Of a stretch of DNA of 64,000 nt, positions 8,155-16,478 are shown in pieces (positions within the stretch are counted from its first letter, which is position 1; every line of letters begins with the position of its first letter). The notes beneath the pieces were generated by a model. The model was not told the origin of the DNA. It made no database searches and saw nothing but the letters and a program-made list of their open reading frames with translations. A program made the translations under genes and the position numbers. The DNA comes from Christensenella tenuis (GTDB lineage Bacteria > Bacillota > Clostridia > Christensenellales > Christensenellaceae): NCBI RefSeq assembly GCF_014287795.1, contig NZ_JACOON010000001.1:310001-374000 (forward strand). Direction: 5' to 3'.

Positions 8155-9014
8155 TTGAGGGCTTGCAGGAATGTATTCGCATTGCAAACGACGTTGAAAT
8201 GCCGGGCTTTGGTCTTGGGCTATACAAAGCAAAAGCCGGGGAAGAAGTATACCGGGCTGTTCGTTTTGCTTTGGATGCGGGATACCGGCATATCGATACT
8301 GCAACTTTTTATGGAAATGAGAAGGATGTAGGACTTGCTATAAAAGACAGCCGAATACCGCGGGAAGAAGTGTTTGTGGCAACAAAGTTGTGGCCGACCG
8401 ACTTTGCACGGGCGGGGGAGACCTTTGAAAAAAGCCTCTCATTACTGGGAACAGGCTATGTCGATTTATATATGCTGCATTGGCCGGGAACAGATAAATT
8501 CTTGCGTTACCGAACCTGGGATATGGTTCTTGATTTGCGGGAAAAAGGCCTGATCCGTGCTGCCGGCGTTTCCAATTTTACTGCAGATCAGCTTGCAGAC
8601 CTGAAAGAAAAGACAGGAGAATTTCCGGCGAATGATCAAGTGGAACTCCACCCATGGTTCCAGCAAAGGGAATTGCGAAGATTTTGCGGGAAAAATGGGA
8701 TAGCAATTACTGCGTGGGGTCCGATTTTTCACGGACACCTCAGTGAAGAACCGTTGATGGAAGAAATCGGCAGTCACTATGGAAAGACGGCGGCACAGGC
8801 AACTTTACGCTGGCATATCCAAAACGGAAACGCTGTGATTCCAAAGTCGGTTCATCAGGACAGGATCCTTTCGAATGCAGATATCTTTGACTTCATGCTT
8901 TCGCAGGAAGATATGCAAAGAATCGATGCACTTGATGGAAAACGCAGGTTTTCATGGGATTCGGAAAAATTTGACGGAAATGCCGACAAAGCGAGAAAAA
9001 ATATCACAAAGTAA
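8151..9014 (+). CDS. Aldo/keto reductase
   Basis: A 287-residue NAD(P)H-dependent reductase of the AKR superfamily. The catalytic tetrad is visible: Asp in YRHIDTATFYGNE, the Tyr in the same segment, Lys in VATKLWP and His in YMLHWPG. The C-terminal cofactor loop reads VIPKSVHQDRI. The ATG overlaps the aroQ stop (ATGA), so it is cotranscribed with aroQ. The substrate cannot be told from sequence. A link to aromatic metabolism, for example reduction of an arylpyruvate, is only suggested by position. Confidence 0.9.
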   Translation: MIEGLQECIRIANDVEMPGFGLGLYKAKAGEEVYRAVRFALDAGYRHIDTATFYGNEKDVGLAIKDSRIPREEVFVATKLWPTDFARAGETFEKSLSLLGTGYVDLYMLHWPGTDKFLRYRTWDMVLDLREKGLIRAAGVSNFTADQLADLKEKTGEFPANDQVELHPWFQQRELRRFCGKNGIAITAWGPIFHGHLSEEPLMEEIGSHYGKTAAQATLRWHIQNGNAVIPKSVHQDRILSNADIFDFMLSQEDMQRIDALDGKRRFSWDSEKFDGNADKARKNITK

Positions 9015-9028
9015 CGGAGGAAACGGCT

Positions 9029-10417
9029 ATGGCTGTGGTTGGAGGAATTGCAGTTCCGCATCCGCCGATTATCCTGCCTGAGATCGGATGCGGAGAGGAA
9101 CGGAAAATTGAAACAACGATTCGTGCTTATCGGGAGGCCGCCAGGGCAATAGCGGATATGCGGCCCGATACGATCATTATCCTCTCTCCGCATTCGGTGC
9201 TGTATGCGGAATATTTTCATATTTCACCGGGTCAGACGGCAGCGGGGAATCTGGAGCAGTTTCACGTCAGGGGAAGCTCCGTCGAAGCCAAATATGATGC
9301 AAACTTTGTAAGTGAGCTTGGGAAATTAGCCCAACAGGAAGGATTCCCGGCTGGAACAGATGGAGAACGCGATCCATTGCTGGATCATGGGACGCTGATT
9401 CCGCTCCGCTTTTTGCAGGAAGAGGGCCTTGGCAATGTGCCTATTGTGAGAATTGGGCTTTCAGGTCTCAGTGTAGAAGCACATTACCGACTGGGTGAGC
9501 TTATTGCACAGACAGCTGAGACTCTCGGGAAAAGAGTCGCTGTTGTTGCGAGCGGAGACCTTTCCCACAGACTGAAAGAGGATGGCCCATACGGTTACGC
9601 TCCACAGGGACCTGAATTTGATCACCTTGTAACAGAAGCGCTGGGAAAAGCAGATTTTATGAATTTAATGGAGCTGGCACCTGCTTTTTGCGAACAGGCG
9701 GCGGAATGCGGAGTGCGGGCTTTTCTCATTATGGCGGGAGCATTTAACGGAAAATCGCTGGGTTCAAGACTACTCTCGTATGAAGGTCCGTTTGGAGTCG
9801 GATATGGAGTTGCTGTTTTTTCTGTAAGAGGAAATGATGCTGCGCGTGAATTTGGCAAGCTATACCGGGAAAAACAGGCACGGGAAAAAATGAAACGCGA
9901 CGCACGCGAGGATGCCTATGTAAAACTGGCGCGCGCCTCCCTGGAGCACTATGTGAATACAGGAACTGTTTTGCATCGCCCGGATGATTTACCGGATGAA
10001 CTGCTTAAAACACGCGCCGGGGTATTTGTATCGCTCAAAAAGCGGGGAGAATTGCGCGGCTGTATTGGAACGATTGAGGCAATGCGGAATTGTATTGCCG
10101 ATGAAATCATCTGGAATTCAGTAAGCGCCGGGACTGAGGATCCGCGATTTGTATCGGTAAGCCGTATTGAACTTGAGGAACTTGTGTACAGCGTAGACGT
10201 TTTGGGAAAAGTGCAACCGGTGGAAAGTGCAGAGGAGCTTGATGTAAAACGCTTTGGAATCATTGTATCAAGCGTAGGACGCCGGGGACTACTGCTGCCG
10301 AATCTCGAAGGAGTAGACACTCCGCGGCAGCAGATTGAGATTGCACTCCAAAAGGCGGGAATTGGCCGGGGAGAACCTTATTCTATCGAAAAATTCGAAG
10401 TGATCAGGCATCAATGA
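9029..10417 (+). CDS. AmmeMemoRadiSam system protein B-A fusion (MEMO plus AMMECR1)
   Basis: A 462-residue two-domain protein. Residues 1 to about 265 are a MEMO-type domain, related to class III extradiol dioxygenases (GGIAVPHPPIILPEIG, IILSPHSVLYAE, ASGDLSHRLKEDG, with conserved histidines that could bind iron). From about 290 to the end is an AMMECR1 domain with its hallmark ELRGCIGTIEAM, then AGTEDPRF and LPNLEGVDTP. A ribosome site GGAGG lies at 9016-9020. It overlaps the radical SAM gene by four bases. The three-part system is widespread in anaerobes and archaea, but its reaction was unknown to me when this was written. Confidence 0.9.
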   Translation: MAVVGGIAVPHPPIILPEIGCGEERKIETTIRAYREAARAIADMRPDTIIILSPHSVLYAEYFHISPGQTAAGNLEQFHVRGSSVEAKYDANFVSELGKLAQQEGFPAGTDGERDPLLDHGTLIPLRFLQEEGLGNVPIVRIGLSGLSVEAHYRLGELIAQTAETLGKRVAVVASGDLSHRLKEDGPYGYAPQGPEFDHLVTEALGKADFMNLMELAPAFCEQAAECGVRAFLIMAGAFNGKSLGSRLLSYEGPFGVGYGVAVFSVRGNDAAREFGKLYREKQAREKMKRDAREDAYVKLARASLEHYVNTGTVLHRPDDLPDELLKTRAGVFVSLKKRGELRGCIGTIEAMRNCIADEIIWNSVSAGTEDPRFVSVSRIELEELVYSVDVLGKVQPVESAEELDVKRFGIIVSSVGRRGLLLPNLEGVDTPRQQIEIALQKAGIGRGEPYSIEKFEVIRHQ

Positions 10418-11238
10418 AGAAGGTTTGCACAGTTTGCCCGCATGCCTGCGCTTTAAAAGAAGGGGAAGTAGGTTTGTGCGGAGCGCGTAAAAATATTGAT
10501 AACCGGATCATTGATGATAATTATGGGCAGCTTACGGCAATCGCTTTGGATCCGATTGAAAAGAAACCTTTGGTGCGTTTTTTTCCAGGCAGCCGTATTC
10601 TCTCGGTCGGCAGCTTTGGCTGCAACTTGCATTGCCCTTTTTGCCAAAACAGCTCTATATCCATGTATGGCAATGAAATGACGAAGCAATCTATGCAGCC
10701 AAATGAATTGGCATGCCTGGCGGAGGCATTAAGAGAGCAGGGAAATATTGGCATTGCCTACACCTATAATGAACCGGTTATCGGATATGAATTTGTACGC
10801 GACTGCGCCTATGCTGCTCATGAAAAAAATTTGAAAAATGTACTGGTAACAAATGGATTTTGTAATGAGGAAATATGGAGAGCGCTGTTACCTGTCATTG
10901 ATGCTGTGAATATCGACTTGAAAGCTTTTTCCCAAAGATTCTATCGCGCAATAGGAGGGGACTTGGAAACGGTGAAGCGTTCTATTGAATTGGCTGCGCA
11001 AAATTGCCATATAGAGGTGACGGCTCTTATTATTCCGAACGAAAATGATTCAAATACTGAAATGGAGCATCTTTCTATCTGGCTTGCTTCAATCAGCCGA
11101 GAGATTCCTTTGCATGTGACTCGTTTTTTTCCAAGATATAAAATGCAGAACGCGCAAGCTACGCCGGTCCGGAAGGTTTTACAGCTCGCAGAAGTTGCAC
11201 GTAAACATTTGAAGTATGTATACGAGGGGAACTGTTAA
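10414..11238 (+). CDS. AmmeMemoRadiSam system radical SAM enzyme
   Basis: A 274-residue radical SAM protein. The cluster motif is GCNLHCPFCQN, giving C70, C74 and C77 (CX3CX2C). An N-terminal pair CTVCPHACALKEGEVGLC adds further cysteines, as in pyruvate formate-lyase-activase-like members of this family. YTYNEPVIGYEF and VTNGFCNEE are typical SAM-fold segments. It overlaps the MEMO-AMMECR1 gene and ends before the terminator at 11253. The substrate is unknown; the neighbour is the best candidate partner. Confidence 0.92.
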   Translation: MKKVCTVCPHACALKEGEVGLCGARKNIDNRIIDDNYGQLTAIALDPIEKKPLVRFFPGSRILSVGSFGCNLHCPFCQNSSISMYGNEMTKQSMQPNELACLAEALREQGNIGIAYTYNEPVIGYEFVRDCAYAAHEKNLKNVLVTNGFCNEEIWRALLPVIDAVNIDLKAFSQRFYRAIGGDLETVKRSIELAAQNCHIEVTALIIPNENDSNTEMEHLSIWLASISREIPLHVTRFFPRYKMQNAQATPVRKVLQLAEVARKHLKYVYEGNC

Positions 11239-11252
11239 GAAAAGAATATAAA

Positions 11253-11284
11253 AAAAGAACTGCTGCACGTACAGCAGTTCTTTT
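11253..11284. terminator. Bidirectional terminator
   Basis: GAACTGCTG (11257-11265) pairs with CAGCAGTTC (11272-11280) over a CACGTA loop, flanked by A-run and T-run extensions, so it works in both directions. It separates the radical SAM gene from the convergent groEL. Confidence 0.9.
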
Positions 11285-11291
11285 ACATTTC

Positions 11292-12929
11292 TTAGTACAT
11301 TCCAGGCATTCCACCGGGAGCGCCGCCTGCAGGCATTGCCGGCGGTTCCGGAGCCGGAAGATCCGTTACAATACTTTCCGTTGTGAGCAGCATAGCCGCA
11401 ACGGAGCATGCATTCTGGATAGCGGAACGCGTAACTTTCGTCGGATCGATGATGCCCGTTTCGATCATATCCACATATTCGCCGGTTGCGGCATTGAATC
11501 CAAATGTCTTGGAATTGTCCGCAAGAATTTTCTCGACGATAATGCTGCCCTCAAGACCTGCGTTTGCAGCAATCTGACGGACAGGCTCTTCCAGAGCACG
11601 CAGAACGATCTTAGCGCCCGTCTTCTCGTCACCAGACAGTTTGTCAATCAGCGCCTTAATATCATCCGTTACCTTCAGGGGAGCTGTGCCGCCGCCAGGA
11701 ACGATACCTTCCTCCACAGCTGCGCGCGTCGCTGCGAGAGCGTCCTCGATTCTCAGCTTTGCTTCTTTCATTTCTGTCTCCGTTGCCGCACCGACGCGGA
11801 TTACCGCCACGCCGCCTGCCAGTTTAGCAAGACGTTCCTGAAGCTTTTCTTTATCGTAATCGGAAGTCGTTTCTTCGATCTGAGCCTTGATCGATTTGAT
11901 GCGTCCTTCGATATCTTCTTTCTTGCCCATGCCTTCCACGATGGTCGTGTTATCTTTGTCAACTTTTACCTGTTTCGCACGGCCGAGCATATCCATCGTT
12001 GCTTCCTTAAGGTCGATACCGACCTCTTCAGAGATGACCGTACCGCCCGTGAGCGTAGCGATGTCTTGCAGCATTGCTTTTCTTCTGTCGCCAAAGCCCG
12101 GAGCTTTCACAGCAACACAGTTGAACGTGCCGCGCAGTTTGTTGACAACGAGGGTAGCGAGAGCTTCGCCTTCAACATCTTCGGCGATGATGAGCAATTT
12201 TTTGCCCTGCTGTACGATTTGTTCAAGGATCGGAAGGAGATCCTGAATATTCGAGATTTTTTTGTCTGTGATCAGGATAAGGGCGTCATCAAGGACGGCT
12301 TCCATTTTTTCGGTATCTGTTACCATGTAGGCAGAAGCATACCCGCGGTCAAACTGCATACCTTCGACAACGTCGAGTTCCGTCTGCATCGTTTTGGATT
12401 CTTCCACTGTGATAACGCCGTCATTACCAACTTTTTCCATAGCGGAAGAAATCAGCGTACCAATGCGGTCATCACCAGCTGAAATGCTTGCAACCTGAGA
12501 GATTGCCTTGCTGTCTGCAATCGGCTTTGAAAGAGTCTTCAGGCTTTCAACCGCCGTTTCACAGGCGCTGAGGATACCTCTTTTAACGCCCATCGGATTT
12601 GCACCGGCTGCAACGTTCTTAAGTCCTTCACGAATGATAGCCTGTGCAAGCAGGGTAGCGGTTGTCGTACCGTCGCCAGCCACATCGTTCGTCTTTGTAG
12701 CAACTTCCTTTACAAGCTGTGCTCCCATGTTTTCAAAGGGATCTTCAAGCTCGATTTCCTTTGCGATCGTAACGCCGTCGTTCGTGATCAGCGGAGCACC
12801 GAATTTTTTATCCAGAACAACGTTGCGGCCCTTCGGCCCGAGCGTTACTTTTACTGTATCTGCCAACTGGTTTACGCCTCTTTCAAGCGCACGGCGAGCT
12901 TCTTCGCCAAATTTCAACTGTTTTGCCAT
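11292..12929 (-). CDS. groL: Chaperonin GroEL (Hsp60)
   Basis: A 545-residue subunit of the tetradecameric folding chamber, cytosolic and ATP-dependent. It shows the N-terminal ATP site LGPKGRNVVLDKKFGAP, DGTTTATLLAQAI, the family signature AAVEEGIVPGGGTAPL and a C-terminal GGM-type tail ending GGAPGGMPGMY. The length is standard. It lies 18 bases downstream of groES in the same operon, under the CIRCE element at 13272-13298, so HrcA repression is expected. Confidence 0.98.
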   Translation of the reverse strand: MAKQLKFGEEARRALERGVNQLADTVKVTLGPKGRNVVLDKKFGAPLITNDGVTIAKEIELEDPFENMGAQLVKEVATKTNDVAGDGTTTATLLAQAIIREGLKNVAAGANPMGVKRGILSACETAVESLKTLSKPIADSKAISQVASISAGDDRIGTLISSAMEKVGNDGVITVEESKTMQTELDVVEGMQFDRGYASAYMVTDTEKMEAVLDDALILITDKKISNIQDLLPILEQIVQQGKKLLIIAEDVEGEALATLVVNKLRGTFNCVAVKAPGFGDRRKAMLQDIATLTGGTVISEEVGIDLKEATMDMLGRAKQVKVDKDNTTIVEGMGKKEDIEGRIKSIKAQIEETTSDYDKEKLQERLAKLAGGVAVIRVGAATETEMKEAKLRIEDALAATRAAVEEGIVPGGGTAPLKVTDDIKALIDKLSGDEKTGAKIVLRALEEPVRQIAANAGLEGSIIVEKILADNSKTFGFNAATGEYVDMIETGIIDPTKVTRSAIQNACSVAAMLLTTESIVTDLPAPEPPAMPAGGAPGGMPGMY

Positions 12930-12947
12930 GATTTATTTGCCTCCTTC

Positions 12948-13232
12948 TTATTTTACAATTGCAAGAATGTCGGACTGGCGCACGATCATCAGCTCTTCGC
13001 CGTCCAGCTTTACTTCTGTACCTGCATATTTGGAATAAAGAACCTTATCGCCTTTCTCTACTTCCATCTTAATTTCTTTACCGTCAACTACGCCGCCGGG
13101 GCCAACTTCAACAACTTCCGCAACCTGCGGTTTTTCCTGTGCAGAACCGGGCAGTACAATACCGCTCTTTGTCGTTTCTTCTGCTTCAACTGATTTGATG
13201 ACGACTCTGTCACCTAAAGGTTTGATTGTCAT
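12948..13232 (-). CDS. groS: Co-chaperonin GroES (Hsp10)
   Basis: A 94-residue co-chaperonin that caps GroEL. It begins MTIKPLGDRVVIKSVEAEE, has the mobile loop around TTKSGIVLPGSAQEKPQ and the roof motif VGPGGVVDGK. It is the first gene of the leftward groES-groEL operon. Confidence 0.97.
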   Translation of the reverse strand: MTIKPLGDRVVIKSVEAEETTKSGIVLPGSAQEKPQVAEVVEVGPGGVVDGKEIKMEVEKGDKVLYSKYAGTEVKLDGEELMIVRQSDILAIVK

Positions 13233-13271
13233 GTCACATGCCTCCTATATTAAATAATATTCGTTATTCTG

Positions 13272-13298
13272 TTAGCACTCGTCAAAGTTGAGTGCTAA
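13272..13298. promoter_or_regulatory. CIRCE operator (HrcA-binding site)
   Basis: TTAGCACTC, nine bases, GAGTGCTAA: an exact match to the CIRCE consensus. It sits just downstream of the -10 of the groES promoter, so HrcA bound here would block groESL transcription until heat shock. hrcA itself is not in the window. Confidence 0.97.
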
Positions 13299-13312
13299 TT
13301 TTTCTAGGACTA

Positions 13313-13341
13313 ATGATATCTATAAACGATAAATAAATCAA
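13313..13341 (-). promoter_or_regulatory. groESL promoter
   Basis: On the minus strand TTGATT (13336-13341), a 17-base spacer and TATCAT (13313-13318). Transcription would start close to the CIRCE element. Confidence 0.7.
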
Positions 13342-13550
13342 CTAACATTAATTATTAAAAAATGGTAAATTTTGTTATTAAACCAGAATAATATAATATA
13401 TCTGCGAATTGCTTCTTATATCTGATGATTTCTATTGTATTTAATTCTAACATATAATGTGAAATAATGTACAATAAAAACGATAAATATTTCAACTATT
13501 ATATAATTTCAGCGTACTTTATTAATCATATGATACAAAAGGGGAATAGA

Positions 13551-14000
13551 ATGGATAAGTGGGATAAGAGGTTTATGGACCTTGCGGAAGAAATCGCACA
13601 TTGGACCAGTTGCTTTAAAACAGATCGCAGCATTGGCGCAGTGATTGTAAAAAATAAACGAATCGTAACAACCGGATATAATGGCGCACCCGCAGGAATT
13701 GACAGCTGCAAAGACCGGGGAGAATGCTTGCGTATCAATATGGGAATTCCTTCCGGAGAGCGGCATGAATTATGCTACGCGATCCACGCGGAGCAAAATG
13801 CGATTATCCAAGCTGCAAAACTTGGCGTTGCGATTGACGGGGCGACGATGTATTGTACGCATCAACCTTGCTCGATCTGTGCGAAGATGATTGTAAATGC
13901 AGGGATTGTACGCGTTGTTTATAAGCATCCCTATCCGGATGAATTTGCAAATAAGATATTTGATATGGTAGATATCCAGATAGAACAGTATAAAGAATAG
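13551..14000 (+). CDS. dCMP deaminase (ComEB-like cytidine/deoxycytidylate deaminase)
   Basis: A 149-residue zinc enzyme converting dCMP to dUMP for thymidylate synthesis. The zinc site is HAEQNAII (His plus catalytic Glu) and QPCSICAKMI (two Cys); ITTGYNGAPAG-like and SCKDRGECLR segments fit the dCMP branch. I chose the ATG at 13551 because AAAGGGG lies at 13538-13544; an in-frame ATG at 13467 has no ribosome site and would add an unrelated AT-rich leader of 28 residues. A TATAAT at 13453-13458 with a poor -35 may be the promoter. The hydrogenase-associated genes follow with a 16-base gap. Confidence 0.92.
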   Translation: MDKWDKRFMDLAEEIAHWTSCFKTDRSIGAVIVKNKRIVTTGYNGAPAGIDSCKDRGECLRINMGIPSGERHELCYAIHAEQNAIIQAAKLGVAIDGATMYCTHQPCSICAKMIVNAGIVRVVYKHPYPDEFANKIFDMVDIQIEQYKE

Positions 14001-14016
14001 AATCGGAGGAGTATGT

Positions 14017-14370
14017 ATGAAAGTTACGGAGATTGCAAAACTTCTGGATGCGGAATTTCTCTGCGGAGACAGCAGACAGGACACGGAAATACTTTGCGCA
14101 TGCGGCGCGGATATGATGAGCGACGTATTGGCGTTTACAAAACATGACGCCATTTTGATGACGGGCTTAGTGAATAATCATGTTATTCGCACGGCGGAGA
14201 TGATGGACATTCCCTGCATTTTGTTTGTGCGCGGTAAGAGGCCGGCGCAGGACATCATTGATATGGCGGAAGAGCGGGAGATGGTTCTCCTCGCAACGGA
14301 TAAACCGATGTTTACAACGTGCGGGATCCTCTATCAAAATGGAATTAAAGGTGGAATGCGGGGGGAATGA
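14017..14370 (+). CDS. DRTGG-domain protein
   Basis: A 117-residue protein with the compact alpha/beta DRTGG domain (MKVTEIAKLLDAEFLCGD, then LAFTKHDAILMTGLVNN and IPCILFVRGKRPAQD). This domain also occurs in phosphotransacetylase and CBS-domain proteins and is thought to bind a ligand or mediate regulation. It is the first of two such genes around the hydrogenase-like protein at 14816 and overlaps the next gene by four bases. The function is not established; the location suggests regulation of the hydrogenase locus. Confidence 0.8.
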   Translation: MKVTEIAKLLDAEFLCGDSRQDTEILCACGADMMSDVLAFTKHDAILMTGLVNNHVIRTAEMMDIPCILFVRGKRPAQDIIDMAEEREMVLLATDKPMFTTCGILYQNGIKGGMRGE

Positions 14371-14786
14371 CTATGATCTATACCCGGGATTATGAAATAG
14401 AAAAGGAAGATTTTGTTGCGGCGGGAGAGGTCTCGGCACGCATCAAGAATAAATTGAAGCAGCTTGGCGTGGCTCCTGCTTTGATACGCAAAATTGCAAT
14501 TGCGTCCTATGAAGCGGAAATTAATATGATTATCCATAGCTATGGGGGGCATATGCAGCTCGATATTGACGAAGATTCCATTAAAATTACCTGTGCGGAT
14601 ACCGGGCCGGGAATACCGGATATTGACCTTGCCATGCAGGAGGGGTATTCAACCGCATCGGATACGGTGCGTGAAATGGGCTTTGGCGCAGGTATGGGAC
14701 TTCCTAACATGAGTAAAAACAGTGACAATATGCATATTGAATCGAGCCCTGCGGGAACGACAGTGACGCTCAAATTTCAAATGTAA
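14367..14786 (+). CDS. RsbW-like ATP-binding protein (HATPase_c)
   Basis: A 139-residue stand-alone GHKL ATPase of the anti-sigma-factor kinase type. The N box is ASYEAEINMIIHSYG, the G1 box is CADTGPGIPD and the G2 box is GFGAGMGLPNMSKN. There is no dimerisation/His domain and no sensor domain. Such proteins phosphorylate Ser or Thr on a partner, or bind a sigma factor. No STAS-domain partner or sigma factor gene is adjacent; rpoD lies 10 kb away. It is likely a signalling arm of the hydrogenase cluster (inference). Confidence 0.82.
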   Translation: MTMIYTRDYEIEKEDFVAAGEVSARIKNKLKQLGVAPALIRKIAIASYEAEINMIIHSYGGHMQLDIDEDSIKITCADTGPGIPDIDLAMQEGYSTASDTVREMGFGAGMGLPNMSKNSDNMHIESSPAGTTVTLKFQM

Positions 14787-14815
14787 ATGACGAAATAAAG
14801 TGACGGTCGATTATC

Positions 14816-16141
14816 ATGGAAAAATATTTTCATTCGGTGCGCCTGGAAAAAGAAAAATGTTCAGGTTGCACCAATTGTATTAAGCGGTGTCCGACAGAGG
14901 CCATCCGGGTGCAAAAAGGAAAAGCAAAGATATTAAAGGAACGGTGTATCGACTGCGGGGAATGCATCCGCGTTTGTCCTTATCATGCCAAAAATGCGGT
15001 AACGGATCCCCTGTCCAGTATTAGTCAATTTAAGTACAAAATCGCGCTTCCTGCTCCGGCGCTGTACGCGCAATTCAAAATGATAAATCAGGTGGATAAG
15101 GTAGACCGAGTGCTTTCCGGCCTGAAGGCTATGGGATTTGACGATGTATTCGAAGTGGCCAAGGGCGCGGAGATTTGCGCAAAAGCAATTGCAAAGGAGC
15201 TTGAGAAGCCCGGAAATCGGCCTGTCATTTCCTCGGCCTGCCCGGCGGTTGTACGGCTTATTCAGGTGCGCTTTCCTGAGCTTCTTGATAATGTCGTCAA
15301 GGTTGACGCGCCGGTGGAAGTTGCCGCAAAGGTGGCGAAGGAAGAATTTGCCAAAAAGAACAACGTAGATATTTCGGAAATCGGTGCTTATTTCATCACA
15401 CCGTGCCCTGCAAAGATGACAAGCATCAAGTCGCCGCTTGCAAAAGAGAAAAGCGATGTGGACGGCGCTATTTCAATCCTCGAGGTTTATGGCCTTTTGA
15501 CAGGTCAATTGAAATCGGCAGACGCCCGGCATTTTGACGGCGTCAAGGCCACGGCAAAAGGAATCGGTTGGGCAAACAGCGGCGGGGAAACATTTGCAGT
15601 CGGGGAAAAGAACGCTCTTGCCGTGGATGGAATTTCCAATGTTGCACGTGCGCTTGAAGATATTGAGAATGATAAATTGAAAGATCTTGATTTCTTTGAA
15701 GGCCTTGCATGCGTCGGCGGCTGCGTCGGCGGACCACTCGTGTTTGAAAGCGCGTTTGTGGCCCAGTCGCGCGTACAAAAAATATGTGATGAAGTTGGGT
15801 TTGATGAGAGCGTGGAAGAGCAGGCCAGGGCATATGCGCAATCAGGTGTAGCAGCAACCAAAAAGCAGATGGAAGCCGTGGATGTTATGAAATTAGACGA
15901 CGACCGTATGGAGGCGCTGCGGAAGATACAGAAAATTGAAGAACTCGTACAGAAGCTCCCGGGAATGGATTGCGGAAGCTGCGGCGCACCGTCTTGCCGG
16001 GCCCTTGCGGAAGATATTGTACGCGGTCATGCGCAGGAGATGGATTGTGTATTCATATTAAAGGAAAAGGTACGCTATCTTGCAGAAGAGATGGTGGATC
16101 TTGCAAGTAAAGATAAATTATCGGAGGATGAAACTGAATGA
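14816..16141 (+). CDS. [FeFe]-hydrogenase-like iron-sulfur protein, putative H2 sensor (HydS/group C-D type)
   Basis: A 441-residue protein. Residues 10-58 bind two [4Fe-4S] clusters (C15/18/21/25 and C44/47/50/54). The middle is a hydrogenase H-cluster domain in which all four cluster-ligand cysteines are present: C142 in SSACPAVV, C197 in TPCPAKM, C299 and C303 in LACVGGCVGGP. The residue before C142 is Ala, where catalytic enzymes have the proton-relay Cys. A C-terminal CGSCGAPSC plus a Cys 16 residues on is a further Fe-S motif like that of RnfB. It lies between the ATPase and DRTGG genes. A sensory rather than catalytic role is inferred from the Ala and the neighbours. Confidence 0.85.
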   Translation: MEKYFHSVRLEKEKCSGCTNCIKRCPTEAIRVQKGKAKILKERCIDCGECIRVCPYHAKNAVTDPLSSISQFKYKIALPAPALYAQFKMINQVDKVDRVLSGLKAMGFDDVFEVAKGAEICAKAIAKELEKPGNRPVISSACPAVVRLIQVRFPELLDNVVKVDAPVEVAAKVAKEEFAKKNNVDISEIGAYFITPCPAKMTSIKSPLAKEKSDVDGAISILEVYGLLTGQLKSADARHFDGVKATAKGIGWANSGGETFAVGEKNALAVDGISNVARALEDIENDKLKDLDFFEGLACVGGCVGGPLVFESAFVAQSRVQKICDEVGFDESVEEQARAYAQSGVAATKKQMEAVDVMKLDDDRMEALRKIQKIEELVQKLPGMDCGSCGAPSCRALAEDIVRGHAQEMDCVFILKEKVRYLAEEMVDLASKDKLSEDETE

Positions 16142-16476
16142 AGACAGCAGAAATTGCCGAAAAAATGGGGCTGAAACTCCTTACGGACGGCCTCGCGGAG
16201 GAAGCGGAGGTAACAGATGGCTGCGTTTGCGACCTCTTAAGCTGGGTCATGGCACGCGGCGAGGCGGGAATGGCCTGGGTCACGGTACAAACGCATCTTA
16301 ATGTGATTGCCGTTGCATGCCTGCACGATTTTGCCTGCGTAATCATACCGGAAAGTATTGATGTTCCGCAGGCTACAATCGACAAAGCCAAGGAAGAAGG
16401 AGTCGTCATTTACTCTTCATCCAAAACGTCATATGCAATTTGTTGTGAGCTATATGACTTAGGTATTGGAAAATAG
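16138..16476 (+). CDS. DRTGG-like domain protein, second copy
   Basis: A 112-residue protein that starts KTAEIAEKMGLKLLTDG, resembling the start of the gene at 14017, and continues with DLLSWVMARGEAGMAWVTVQ and IIPESIDVPQATIDKAKEEG. It overlaps the preceding hydrogenase-like gene by four bases (ATGA) and is followed two bases on by the PHP gene. As with the first copy, ligand and role are unknown. Confidence 0.75.
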   Translation: MKTAEIAEKMGLKLLTDGLAEEAEVTDGCVCDLLSWVMARGEAGMAWVTVQTHLNVIAVACLHDFACVIIPESIDVPQATIDKAKEEGVVIYSSSKTSYAICCELYDLGIGK

Positions 16477-16478
16477 AA

